This document shows positions 10,026 through 21,383 of a DNA stretch of 64,000 bases, piece by piece; position 1 is the first letter of the stretch, and each line of letters begins with the position of its first letter. The DNA is from Rhizophagus irregularis (lineage: Eukaryota; Glomeromycota; Glomeromycetes; Glomerales; Glomeraceae): the NCBI RefSeq assembly GCF_026210795.1, contig NC_089455.1:1798001-1862000 (forward strand), written 5' to 3'. A model generated the notes under the pieces. The model had not been told where the DNA came from and ran no database searches. It saw nothing but the letters and a program-made list of their open reading frames with translations. Made by a program: the position numbers and the translations under genes.

Positions 10026-11733
10026 ATTACTTTCTTTTTATTTTTTATGAGTCTTTCAACTTTATCCAAGTAAAGTAAAGTTAGTTGCCATAAGTAATGA
10101 TTATTATATATTGAATTACAACCTTTAGCGGTTGTAATATTATAAACGTAAGCTGTAAATTGGCTGTAAATACTACACCATTGCAGCTAGCTAAAAGATG
10201 GTAATTCTAATTTACAACTGTTATATTTACTTGACTTTTGGACCTACAACTATTTATGGAGACCAACACTAATTGAAAGTACTTGCAAAAAGTTTGTGCA
10301 ATAACAGATGACATCACCAAAACAAATACTAGATACATCCGAATCTGTAGAGGATCAACTGATGGAAATAGAAATTTTAGAAATGCCCAAAACACCCAAA
10401 CACTAATCAAAAGCTGCAGTACAACAAGAGTAACCAATCAGTATTCTCTCAGCAATTTACGCCCAAAGGTAAACAAAAATGAGTTTCATATACTGGCTGA
10501 TATGGTTAAACAGAACCCGAAAGATGATGTCAGCAGACCAAACTCACTTTCACCTTTTGTGGAATAAAAGAGAAAAACTGCACCTGTTTTAAAAGCTAGT
10601 AACAGCAAAAGTCCTTTTAAGACTACCAAGAAACAATTTGCTGCATCTTCACTTAAAACTATTTGTACTGTAATGATTGGATACACGCATATGAATAAGT
10701 ACTTTGTCTAGGAAATTACAGTTTATGATATCCCCTCCACCTGGTCTCAACTTGATATGCTTAATCATCTTAAAACCTGAAGTCAAGTAGTTGCGATTAA
10801 ATTTAAATCTTAATAGAAATATGCCATTATTATAGTGTTAATTGAACTCAATCAAGAGGCTACAAGACTATGGAATAATGGAATATGGACAGATCCACTT
10901 AAAGGTTTACCTGTATGATTGTTTCTGGCTAACTGGGATCTTAAATAAAGAAAAGAATGAGAACAATTTCAAGCTGTGCTTAAAGGAATTTCTGCTTCAA
11001 TAACTATAGTTACTTTATATCCAGATAACCCTATTCAATCTATTCTTATACCCTTAGAGTGCAAAGCATTTAAATTAATTTAAGATCAGGGTACCTACAA
11101 GTTAATTACTTACTATGAATCATGGGTCAACTTGAAAAAGATCATTGGTAAGCTATTTAACTTGGACGAATTTACTGGTGATTGGACAAGATATTTTACC
11201 TTAACTTGAAGCAAAGAAGAAGATACCCTTAGAAGGTGAATCAAGAAGGTGACTTCAAGATTCAAACAACTAATACTAACACTCAGTCAAGTAAGAAGCA
11301 AAAGGTGGTCAAGGAAATTAAGAATATAGATAAGACCTTAGGTGATATTGACAAGCTTACTATTTTAGCAGAAATAAGGTTGATGCTTAGAAAACTAGGA
11401 GCATCATGATATAAGTTCAAAAGAATGGTCAGACAGTCTTAATTTTAAAAGTATAGTTGTAGTAGTGTGACTTCGTTACTGACTGTTTCCTTATTTTATA
11501 TAGTTATTTTTTGTTTTCATTTTTGTATATAAGATTTTTTTTTTGTTTTTATTTTTCCTGCATCTTTTTTCTTATGATTCATAGGTGCATTTGTACCAGA
11601 TTTATTAATGCATTTTCATTGCACTGTAGGGTGGTTGACTTATTTACTGTGTATTTTGTAGTGTAGTTCACATATATTATATAGTTTCAAGTGTCATAAT
11701 TAATAAACTTGAAATTAAAAAAAAAAAAAATTA
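10026..11733 (+). mobile_element. Decayed non-LTR retroelement copy carrying only ORF1, with poly(A) tail
   Basis: It contains an ORF1-like frame (about 10308-11223), a non-coding stretch of about 490 nt, and a final run of 13 A at about 11717-11729. I see no endonuclease or reverse transcriptase remnant between ORF1 and the tail. The left boundary is not defined; sequence from about 10100 is assigned by continuity. The copy is either internally deleted or a non-autonomous LINE derivative. Confidence 0.65.
10308..11223 (+). pseudogene. LINE ORF1-type (gag-like) protein, nonsense-riddled
   Basis: The probable start is the ATG at 10308 (MTSPKQILDTSE). An early frame change near 10400 leads into the frame that is then kept to about 11209. 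Readable blocks include ITVYDIPSTWSQLDMLNHLK, KYAIIIVLIELNQEATRLW, NNGIWTDPLKGLPV and TYKLITYYESWVNL, matching the RRM-like ORF1 style I know from LINEs of Rhizophagus. That frame has ten stops: 10565, 10709, 10778, 10811, 10814, 10916, 10946, 10958, 11081 and 11207. Most sit where the family would have Gln, Trp or Arg, so CAA/CAG/CGA to TAA/TAG/TGA or TGG to TGA explains them. The product would package LINE RNA; this copy cannot make it. Confidence 0.7.
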
Positions 11734-13233
11734 ATATTATTAAGTAAAACTAAAATATTTAGTTATTTAATGAAACTGAAATAGTTTAAATTTTAGATAT
11801 TTAAAATTAAATTTAATAATTTTTTTTACAAATTTTTACTGAATTTTTAAATATAATAATTAATCATCAATTTATGAGTAATATAATTTTATAATTTGGA
11901 AAATTTTATTTCTCATTTGGGTAATTTTCCACCTCTTTAAATTTTAATATATAAAAATAATATTATACTAATAATTTGCTGATTATTTCAAAAAAGGAAC
12001 AATGTAATTTTTAAAATAAAATTTAATATAAACTTATATAATTTGATTGCTTTGTAAATTTACTTAATACTTTAAAAAAGGTTATAAATACTATTTTTGA
12101 TATTTTTGACAATTTATAATTTAGGTGATGAGAAATATTGAATCTCATCTAGGATGAAAAATAAATTTACCCTTATAATTTATATAATTAAAATTAAAAA
12201 TTAAAAATTATTACTATATAGTTTAGTTAATAATAAAATTGAAATTAATTGGTAATGAAATTGAAATTTTTGGCAAAAAGAATAAAAAGAATTTACTAGA
12301 TAAATATCATTAATTTTAATTTTAATTTCAACTATATATTTTTCAGATTGAAATATTTAAACTTTTAAATTTTAATTTTAATTTTATATATAATTATAGA
12401 AGAACTCTAAATAATATTAATATAATTTACAAATGATTTAAATAATTTGCAAATATTTACTATTAACTTTACACATCTTTTTTTATATATAAACTTTATG
12501 CAAATCAAAATAATTTTTTACCAATTATTTAACCAAAATATACAATTTTTATACTATTGGATAAAGTAATCAAATAATAAATTTAAAATTGCATAAATTT
12601 AAATATTATATAAAAGTAAATCTTACTTTTTATTAAATTATAATAATATAAATTATGAAAGTATTAAAAAAAAATTTGCTGCAATATGAAAAATTTTTTA
12701 TAATATAAAATATTTTGCATTTATTTATATAAAAACTCTTAATTTAAATTTAGAATTAATTTATATAAATCAAAATTATGAATTTACAAATTTAATTTGT
12801 TAGTTCAAATTTTTTTTTATATATAAATTTTAAATAATTTCTTATATAAGTTATATTAATATTATTCAGAATTCTGTTATATATAGAGATATAAAAATCT
12901 ATCATGAGTTTTATTCAAATTTTTTTTTAATATTGATTGCTTTAAATTCTATAGTATAAATTTTTATATTTTTTATATTTATTATATTAAAGCAATTTAA
13001 ATAGCTGATAATTTTTTTAATAATTTATTATAACTATAAAATAAATTAAATAAATTAAAATTAATTAATTATCAAATAAAAATTTAAATATAATTAATTT
13101 TCTTTACAATAATACCTTTTAAAACCATCTAATAATATAATTATAATAAGATATGCTTATTGGTAAAGGTTTAATATATAATCATACATATATAAATTTT
13201 TAAGTAAATATAATTCATATATAAAAAAAGAAA
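11734..13233. other. AT-rich spacer without a gene
   Basis: More than 80 percent A+T by eye, with long A and T runs. There is no supported gene, RNA or terminal repeat. Confidence 0.5.
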
Positions 13234-13383
13234 ATTGCTAAAGTTCATCAATGGTGATAGTTACTATACTAGCATTATAATGTATTTTTAACTAAAATTA
13301 AAAATCTAATAAAATACTACTAATTGGTATTTACATCATAATTTCATTACCAGTAACTATTATTACTGGTAATGTTTAACAAT
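13234..13383. mobile_element. Small MITE related to the 16870-21791 MITE ends
   Basis: The left end ATTGCTAAAGTTCATCAATG and the right end (complement TTGTTAAACATTACCAGTAA) are diverged inverted repeats. Both align with the ends of the larger MITE at 16870 (GGGTATTGCTAAATATCATT). Confidence 0.55.
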
Positions 13384-13450
13384 AAATTATTAAAAAAATT
13401 TTTGTAAAAAAGTTTATATATAAAATATATTTAAAATCATCTAATTCATT

Positions 13451-13605
13451 TATACTTTTCGTCAAAATGATAAAATACTAATTAAATTTATTTTGACAGA
13501 CGTAATGTATTTTGACAGACGTAATTAATTCATAGTAATTTTATAATAAATAGTGAATTGGTCCGTCCGCCAAAATACAATGTAATTAATGAGTGGAGAA
13601 GTATA
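13451..13605. mobile_element. Mariner-like MITE, 155 bp, copy 2
   Basis: Same length and order as 6782-6936, from TATACTTTTCGTCAAAATGA to GTGGAGAAGTATA. Differences are scattered substitutions concentrated near the right end. Confidence 0.8.
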
Positions 13606-13861
13606 AATTCATTATTAAAAGAAATATTTTAATATACACTAAAAGGAAGTAATTTTACCATATTATGTAATTTATAATTATTATATTAATATTTGTTTTT
13701 GTTTTTGTTTTTTTATTTACCTTCATAGGAATCGATATTTAATTATAATAAAAAGTTTATGTAATTATAAACATTAACTTCTAAAATACCTCACTTGACC
13801 AGCAAATATCCCGATAAACTTAATATTTGTTTTTGAAAAAAATATAATTTTATTATGATAT

Positions 13862-14390
13862 TATACATCAGGAAATTTGTTTAGGCATAATTAATGTAAT
13901 ATTTTGGAGGTAGTGTAAAATTTTAAAATATTACACTAAAAACGTAATATTACAAAAGTTTACGTTCTTAAATTTGAATAATTATAGTGATTTAATAATA
14001 TCTCACTATCTACTGATCCAATTAAGATGATCTATAGCTCATTGGAATCAGCTCATCAAGACGAATTGAATGGTAGTAAAATCGCATTTTTACATTTGAT
14101 AGATAATTTTCTATTAATTTAAAACTTTATTGCATACTATAGAGTGTTCTATCAACTGTGAAAATGCAATTTTACTACCATTCGATTCGTCTTGATGAGC
14201 TGATTCCAATGAGCTATAGATCATCTTGATTGGATCAGTAGATAGTGAGATATTATTAAATTACTATAATTATTCAAATTTAAGAGTGTAAACTTTTGTA
14301 ATATTACGTTTTTAGTGTAATATTTTGAAATTTTACATCACCTCTAAAATATTACACTAAATTACACTTAAACAAATTTCCTGATGTATA
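13862..14390. repeat. Near-perfect hairpin element, 529 bp
   Basis: Arms of about 235 bp are separated by a loop of about 50 bp. The outer ends are TATACATCAGGAAATTTGTT and its complement ending at 14390, with TA at the border. Arm landmarks are TCTCACTATCTACTGATCC (about 14000), CATTGGAATCAGCTCATCAA (about 14040) and GAATGGTAGTAAAAT (about 14070), each repeated in inverse order on the right arm. There is no coding capacity. Confidence 0.85.
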
Positions 14391-15950
14391 ATTAAAAATA
14401 CAATAAAAAGTATATTATAAATGAATAAAAGTGTGTAAAATTTTTTCTTTTTTTTAATAAATTATAATTATTAAATAAAAATAATTAAGTTTTTTTAAAA
14501 GCAATAAATTAAAAGAAAAGTATTATATTGCAATATTATATATATTATTACTTATGTTTGCCACCTATAGATAAATATATACAGTTATATATTATAATTC
14601 TAAATATTCTTATCAAACATTAATTTATTCTTGCTTGGTTTAGATTTTAATATATTATTTACTTAACTTTTAAACTTCTATAAATTTCCTATAGTTTAAC
14701 TTTTTATAAATTAGAATATTCATTAAAACTTAGGTAAATTATAAGTATATTAGAAATAAATTTTAATAATTAATATTCCTTTTTATTATTATTATTCCAA
14801 ATTTAAAATTCTTTTTTTTAAAGAATTTCAACTACCAATCATATTACTCTATAATTAAATTACTTTAAAATTAAAAGTACCTCAAAAATATTTTTTGTAT
14901 AAGAAATTAATAATTTATTTTTTTTAAAAAAAATTTCCTTAATCTATTTTTTTATTTCTATTTTCTTATTTCTTGTTTCTTTAATCTAATAAATTTCTTT
15001 AATTTAATTTTTTATTTCTTACTTCTAAATAAACTATTAATAATTAACTAACTAAAAATATGAATATAAACATTAATGTACTATAAATAATTATATTATA
15101 AATAACTAAATCTTTCTATTTTTCTTCAATTAATTATTCTTCCAATCATATAATTACTTTTGTATCTAGGATTACAATGTTCATTCTAATTAAATAATAT
15201 ATAATGCAATTAGTAAATATGTATATATAAATTATTTTAATAATTATTAAATAATTAAATAATCTGATAAATTTATATTATATCATAATATCATATATTA
15301 ATTTCATATCTACTCTCTATTATTTGGATATTTTTTTTGCTTGATAATAATTTGATTCTTAATGTTATATTATTATTATTACTTTATTGAATGTTAATTT
15401 GACTTGTAATATTATATATTGCATTTCTTTTTAAAATTTATTTTTATAATACTTTATTTTTTTTTTATTTAAAGTTTCTTGAATTTTAATAACATATGAA
15501 TTTGTAATTTAATTAATCAAATTCTGTTATAAAAAAACAATTTGATTATTACTTTTTATAATTATATTATCTATATTAAAATGATTTTTTTGAGAAATAA
15601 TTTTTTGAGCATTTTCTTTATTTATAATAAGATTTTTGAAGTTGTTTTAGATATTTTGAAAGTAAAATCTATTATTTATAATATTATATTAGATTTAGCA
15701 GATAACTCTAATGACTCAAATACTGGTAAATTATTAAACATATCATTTAATTTCATTAAAATTTCATCTTTATACTATCTGATAGATATAATATTAATAT
15801 AAAATTATATAGTATTTGAATAAAGTATTACTTGTTAAAAGTAATAGTAAATAATTCCTTTTGTAATAGATTTTATATACATACAAATATAAGTCTTATT
15901 ATTAAAAAAAAACTACCAGATTTTCTTTACAAAAAATCTTTATACTTCAA
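14391..15950. other. AT-rich spacer with an old repeat copy
   Basis: About 14558-14700 resembles 5209-5350 (GCCACCTATAGATAAATAT). The ORF at 15542-15802 is A/T-biased Ile/Leu/Asn-rich sequence without conserved character and is not called a gene. Confidence 0.4.
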
Positions 15951-15952
15951 TA

Positions 15953-16248
15953 GGACCCTAGATATTACATATACAACTCAGTGGTAACTTTTTCACAGAT
16001 TGACCTAAATTTCACAAAAAAAAAATCAGTTTTTTTGCAATTATCTCGACATCCAGTAATCCAATTTGTACGAACTTTTTTTTTGTTTTGTAGCTCTCAT
16101 CGAGCTCTACAAAATAAAAAAAATTTGCATGAATTGGATCACTGGATACTGAGATAATCACAAAAAATGGAAAATAAAAAAAAGAGCAAATTGGGTCTTT
16201 TTTTGGCAAAAAGTTAGTTGTAAGTTCTATAAGAGATATCTGGGGTTC
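15953..16248. mobile_element. GGACCCC-end MITE, copy 1 (296 bp)
   Basis: Ends are GGACCCTAGATATTA and AGATATCTGGGGTTC, with TA on the left and TT on the right. The centre is an inverted repeat: TCTCGACATCCAGTAATCCA against TGGATCACTGGATACTGAGA, around TTGTAGCTCTCATCGAGCTCTACAA-type inner arms. The same architecture is present at 62683-62966 and 56469-57630. Confidence 0.75.
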
Positions 16249-16869
16249 TTTTTCAATAATATTTGATATATTTATGCCATTAAGTATAACCTTTAATATT
16301 ATTTGTAATTTATCTATTATTTTTTTTATAAAATTATTAAATTCCATAATAAAAATCTACATTGAACTCTATCTTAACTTATTAATAAATTATTTTAATA
16401 TATAATTTAATATATCTTAAATAAGTATAATATTATTAATTGTCTTTCATAAGAAAAGATTGTAAAATTTGATATTGTTATAAAGATAATATAAAAGGCA
16501 ATTAAAATATCATAATAATTATAATAATTACATTAACATTTGAAAAAAATTGAAATAAAAGATGTGGTAATTCAATTGGTATATATTTTATTTTAAGATC
16601 TATTAATTAATAGTACTTAAACTTCTTTTAAATTCTAATATCTTTTATAAATTATTTTTGCAATATTACAAAGAGTACTTATTAAACAAATTTATACTTT
16701 AGATACTTTATATAATTGGAATGATATATAAGTTTTAGTCTAATTAATTTAATTACCATATAATACTATAGTTATATAATGTTTATACTCTGAAAATTCA
16801 TTTATTATAAATTTTTAATATTGCTCAAATAATTCTATATTTAATATATTTTTACATGAATAAAAAACT
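16249..16869. other. AT-rich spacer without a gene
   Basis: Nothing supported. The 111-codon minus-strand ORF at 16012-16347 runs through the MITE and into this spacer and is a by-product of AT-rich sequence. Confidence 0.5.
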
Positions 16870-17736
16870 GGGTATTGCTAAATATCATTAGTGGTGATTG
16901 TCACCACACCACTTAATTCTGGCCGAAAATTATAATTTTGGCCAGAGTTAAAAAACACATCATAATTTTTTTTTCAAAAATTTCAATTTAAATAATAAAT
17001 GTGTAAAACAAAACTGAGTAGATACTAATCACACTAAAATTTTGAAAATTTGACTAAAAAAAATCTTTTTTAAAACAAAAAATTGTATTTTGCTTATAAA
17101 ATCAAACTTTCCTATTTTTCTCAAAAACTATCTAAACAACAGCCTTTATAATCTAAGGCAAACTTGTTCTACCCATAAATTTACATATAGTAATGATATT
17201 TATATTATAATTAGAATAATGTCACAGTTAAGGTTGCTTGCCGAAACCTGTTTGGCCTAATGCCGAAAGGTGAAACCTCTTATATAGTGCCGAAACGCCA
17301 AAACGCCAAAACTGCGAAACCTGTCAAAATTGCGAAACTGCCAAAACATGCCGAAACCTCTATAATAGGTTTCTCCGTAGTTTCGGCATAGTTGATCATA
17401 AGATTTGCATATAGTTACGCCAAGTTACACCAATTAATAATATAATTTAGATGATCAAATAATCTACAGATAAAAGATTAAACTTCAATATTTTACCGTC
17501 GTCTTAGTTCTTTTAAGCTTTATCTAGTGTTAGAATTTTCATTTCTAACTCCCATATTAATATTATGATATTACACGTTTTTACAGTTTTTTTTTAAGGG
17601 GCTTATATTCATTAAAGGAAAATGCGTAACATGCATTTAATAAACCCAATTCCATCATCTCCTTTAACACTGAACTAAAGTTTCTTTTACTTTCTTCCAT
17701 TTTCTTAATAATAATATTAATAATAAACTGTTTCAA

Positions 17737-20044
17737 ATGACTGATCACATAGAAGATTCACCCATTAAAATGAAAAATAGAGGAGGTCGGCCACCTAATA
17801 GCATTTGGGAAGATATTAATAAAGGAGAAGCTGTTGGTTCTGGCAAATTTGCCGCCTCCTGCAAGTACTGTAAGAATACATGGTCACGCGGTGAAGTTTC
17901 AAAGCTCGAAGAGCATCTTTCAAACCATTGTCCAGATGCGCCAGCAGCAGTTGTTAGAAGGTATATGACTAAAGTAATGGAACGGCAAGGGAGTAAGGTC
18001 CAAAGTTCAAATAAAAAAAGAAAATACTCTGAAGGTCAAAGTAACATGGATGATTACCATGATTCAACAGAGCTTAACGAACAAAGATGTACACGAATTA
18101 ATCGTGCATTAGTTAAATTTTTTATTGCGTGCGGAATTGCGTTTAGAGTAGTGAAACATCCCTTTTTCATCAATTTTATAAAAGAGCTTAATGCCGGGTA
18201 CAATACACCAACAAGGGAAGTATTAGTAAATCAACTACTTGAACGTGAATTAGCTCAAGTGAACTTCAAAGTTAATTCTGAGCTTGAAAAGGAAACGAAT
18301 TTAACGTTAGGTTTGTTAAATTAAATAGGCTATCATACGTCATTTTTATTTAATCTTACTTACTATATAATATTAATTTATAATTTAGCCTTTGATGGTT
18401 GGACGTCTGGTACACATCGTTCAATTTGGAACTTCATTGTAATGACTCCGTCGCGTAAAGAATATCTTTATCAACTTTCTGATTTGTCTGAAAATTCGCA
18501 CACTGCAGAATATCTAGTTACGGTAATTGAAAAGGTTATAGAAGGTATTGGAGAAGATCGAATATGTGCTGTAGTTTCCGATAATGCGGCCAATGTTCGT
18601 AATGCACGAAAAATTATACATGAGAATCATCCAAAGATTGAGAATGTGCGATGCGTTGCACATTCTATCAATTTAATTGCATGCGACATCGTCAAGGAGA
18701 AGTTTGGGGAACGTTTATTAAAACGTGTTAATATTTTCGACAACCTTTTTTAGAAGTTCTCATCAGGCTAATGCAAAACTTGCTCAAATAATTAAAGAAA
18801 AAGGAATTAGTGGAGGAGGATTAAAATTATATTGCAAGACACGCTGGACTACTGCTAGTGAATCCGTAAATTCAGTAATAAATTTGGAATCAGCACTAGA
18901 AGAAATGGCCAGCGATCACGATAAAGTGCTAACAAATGATAAAATAAAACCGATTATTCAATCGAGAAATTTTTTTTCAAATTTACGAGTTCTTGGATTT
19001 GTTCTGGATCCTCTAAGAAAAGCGGTACTTTCATTAGAATCGAGAAGAGCTACACTTGCAGATTGTTTCCTGAGCTTGGCAAGACTTGCAGCTACATTAA
19101 AAAAGTTACCCAAATCATTAAATCCTGCATTCCGAAGTCATTGTATCAAAGTAATAAATGAAAGATTTGATGAATTCGATGATGATAAGTATATTACTTG
19201 TTTTTTTATGGATCCCAGATTTAGAAACGCGCCACTTAAAAAATGCGCCCTCATGAGAATTATCAAATGTGCAGCTTCAATCGGGAAAAATTTAGGTTTC
19301 GACCGTTACGAAGCTGAAACTTTATGTGATCAAATACAGAAATATATTAATGAGCAAGAGCCATTTGACCTAGATATCGGTTTTGCTAAAGATAATCCCG
19401 TGAATTGGTGGAAATATATTAATACCGAACCAGAACCAGATGTCCTGCCAAGAATTGCAAGTTATCTATTTGCAATATGTCCTAACTCAGCAACTTGCGA
19501 ACGTGGATTTTCGACTTTAGGATGGCTATTTCATAAACGTCGCTTAAATCTTAATGTGGATAAACTAGAATCCATGTGCAAATTAATTTTGTATTGGAAA
19601 TCCAATTCAAAAACTGAACTTGGATTTTATGGAATTGATCAAAAAAAGAATACTCGTCTTAGTGATGATGAGATCAATATACGTATTGCAGAAGCTTTTG
19701 CAGAAGATGACGATGAGGAATATAATGAGGAGCAAGCTTCTACTCAGAGATTAACTACAAGCGGCGAAACAATACCCGAAGACAATTGCCGTGTAGTAAT
19801 CGAAAGTCTATGGATTGATCAATTTGTTAATTTATCACATGATTCAATTACTAGTGAAATCGGCGATATTCCAAGAGATATATTGGATGATTCAGATGAA
19901 AATAATGCGGAAGATGATGAAGTTGATGATAGTGGTAATAACAAGAGACCCGGAGAAGGTGACTATGATTATGATATAGATGATGTATTAGGTATGGATG
20001 ACGGTGATAATAATGACGATAATTATGATGATAATGAGGAATAA
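17737..20044 (+). pseudogene. hAT-family transposase with BED zinc finger, one frameshift
   Basis: This is the transposase expected to bind the element ends and move it. From the ATG at 17737, residues about 14-75 form a BED finger (RGGRPPNSIWEDI, CKYC, then LEEHLSNHC). The first exon runs to 18310. A 78-nt GT-AG intron (18311-18388) joins NLTL to AFDGWTSG, the conserved hAT catalytic-core start. VVSDNAANVRNARK, near the second catalytic Asp, follows. At about 18745-18750 a run of six T breaks the frame; with five T the reading would go from IFDNL to FRSSHQANAKL. The last piece holds the C-terminal dimerisation region (NPVNWWKYI, then SATCERGFSTLG) and an unusual acidic Asp/Glu/Asn tail of about 100 residues. 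Combined length is about 740 residues. Except for the single T-run change it looks complete, so a sequence error there would make it intact. Confidence 0.88.
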
Positions 20045-20239
20045 TAATAATGAGAAATAATTACAATAGTTAATCCAATGAGAATTAATTCTAATATCAT
20101 GTGATTTAAATAATGATACTATTTAGGAAATAAATGATGTAATTATGCAGGGCAAAATATTCACGATCAAAGTCCAGTTAACATATAATTATGCAGGCAA
20201 TGCAGGCAATTGTAATTTTATATTATATTTTAAAACATT

Positions 20240-20490
20240 GCAATTTAATTAAGGAATAAGGATAAGCATATTATATTTTAAAAATAGTGCAATTTAATTA
20301 AGGAATAAGGATAAGCATATTATATTTTAAAAATAGTGCAATTTAATTAAGGAATAAGGATAAGCATATTATATTAGAATCAATAAGTTTTAAGGACTTC
20401 GTTAATTAAATTTATTACATTAGATCAATAAATTTTAAGAACTGCGTTACAAAAAAAAATTTAGAACTGCGTTAATTAAATTTATTACAT
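20240..20490 (+). repeat. Tandem repeat, 49-bp unit, about three copies, plus a second short duplication
   Basis: Units start GCAATTTAATTAAGGAATAA at 20240, 20289 and 20338; the first two copies are nearly identical. Right after, AATTAAATTTATTACATTAG with AAGAACTGCGTTA is duplicated (about 20400-20490). It lies between the two genes of the hAT element. Confidence 0.8.
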
Positions 20491-20713
20491 TAGAATCAAA
20501 ACTGTGTTTATTTTGTTACAAATACTTTAATTATGTAGAATGTTATTATGTTCATCAGTTCATGTTTTAAACATTATAACGAATTTTAAAATTATTATAA
20601 ATATTATGAAATTTGAATTTTTTTTTCGCAATTCAAAACCAAATTGTATTTTAATTTTCAAATTGTATTTAATTTTCAAATTTCAAGTTACGAAAAAATC
20701 ATAAAAATAAAAA

Positions 20714-21383
20714 ATGGCAGCATTAGTACCTTTTGTCCCACCGCCACCACCAGTATTCCAATGGACGATTAACGCAGCTAGGCAATTAATCGCGGAGCGG
20801 AAAACTTACATCAGCAATTCGAAAGAATTGCAAACCGTCATCATGTAAATGCGTGGACAATAATAGCAAATAGGGTGTTCGTTGCAACGGGATTTGCAGC
20901 AACACCCGAGGCAATGCCAAACAAAATGGAATGCCCTCAAACGAGGTTATGAAAACCTCAGTAGGATAATAAATAATAATGATGACGACATTCCTATTAT
21001 AAGCCCAAATAGTTTCGATAGAGCGTATTTGCTGATATGAACGATGAATTCTGGTTACAAACCGGTAATTATTATTAATTATTATTTTAAATTAATTTTA
21101 TTTAGGCAATTCATTCAATTCATTAATATTTTTATTGGATTTTAGATCTGTTTAGACGAGAGTATCGACGGCAGCATGCTGCGCATGATCGACGTCGATA
21201 TGAATATAGATTGCGAAGGGAAAGAAGAAGGTCGCGATCTAGGTACCGATCGAAGTAGATCGAAGTAGAGATAGAAGACGAGATAGAAGTAGAGATAGAA
21301 GACGAGATAGAAGTAGAGATAGAAGACGGGACAGAAGTAGAGATAGAAGAAGAGGTAGAAGCAGGTCCCCACATAGAAGATAA
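20714..21383 (+). pseudogene. Second gene of the hAT element: Myb/SANT-like head with Arg-Ser-rich tail, broken
   Basis: The start is the ATG at 20714 (MAALVPFVPPPPPVFQW). Following the reading through small frame changes (near 20800, 20930 and 21030) gives TINAARQLIAERK, then FERIANRHHVNAWTIIANRV, then LKRGYENLSRII, then MNDEFWLQTG. This Trp-containing three-helix pattern resembles Myb/SANT-like (trihelix) domains. A likely GT-AG intron (about 21064 to 21145) joins to an arginine-rich tail (LFRREYRRQHAAHDRRRYE) that runs into RSRDRRRDRSRDRRRD repeats, ending at the TAA at 21381. The tail DNA is a 24-26-bp tandem repeat. No homologue is recalled with this pair of parts inside a hAT element. 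The domain call is by eye. Confidence 0.5.

Noticed and set aside
10308-11209. Alternative genetic code, with stops read as Gln, Trp or Arg
   Set aside because: The HMG, F-box and HECT genes are open over hundreds of codons and use standard stops; decay of one TE copy is enough.
16012-16347. 111-codon minus-strand ORF
   Set aside because: Crosses the border of a hairpin MITE and consists of AT-driven codons; no family recognised.
21132-21374. Minus-strand Ser/Thr/Ile- and Tyr/Phe-rich ORFs of 76-80 codons
   Set aside because: They are antisense shadows of the Arg-Ser repeat tail on the + strand.
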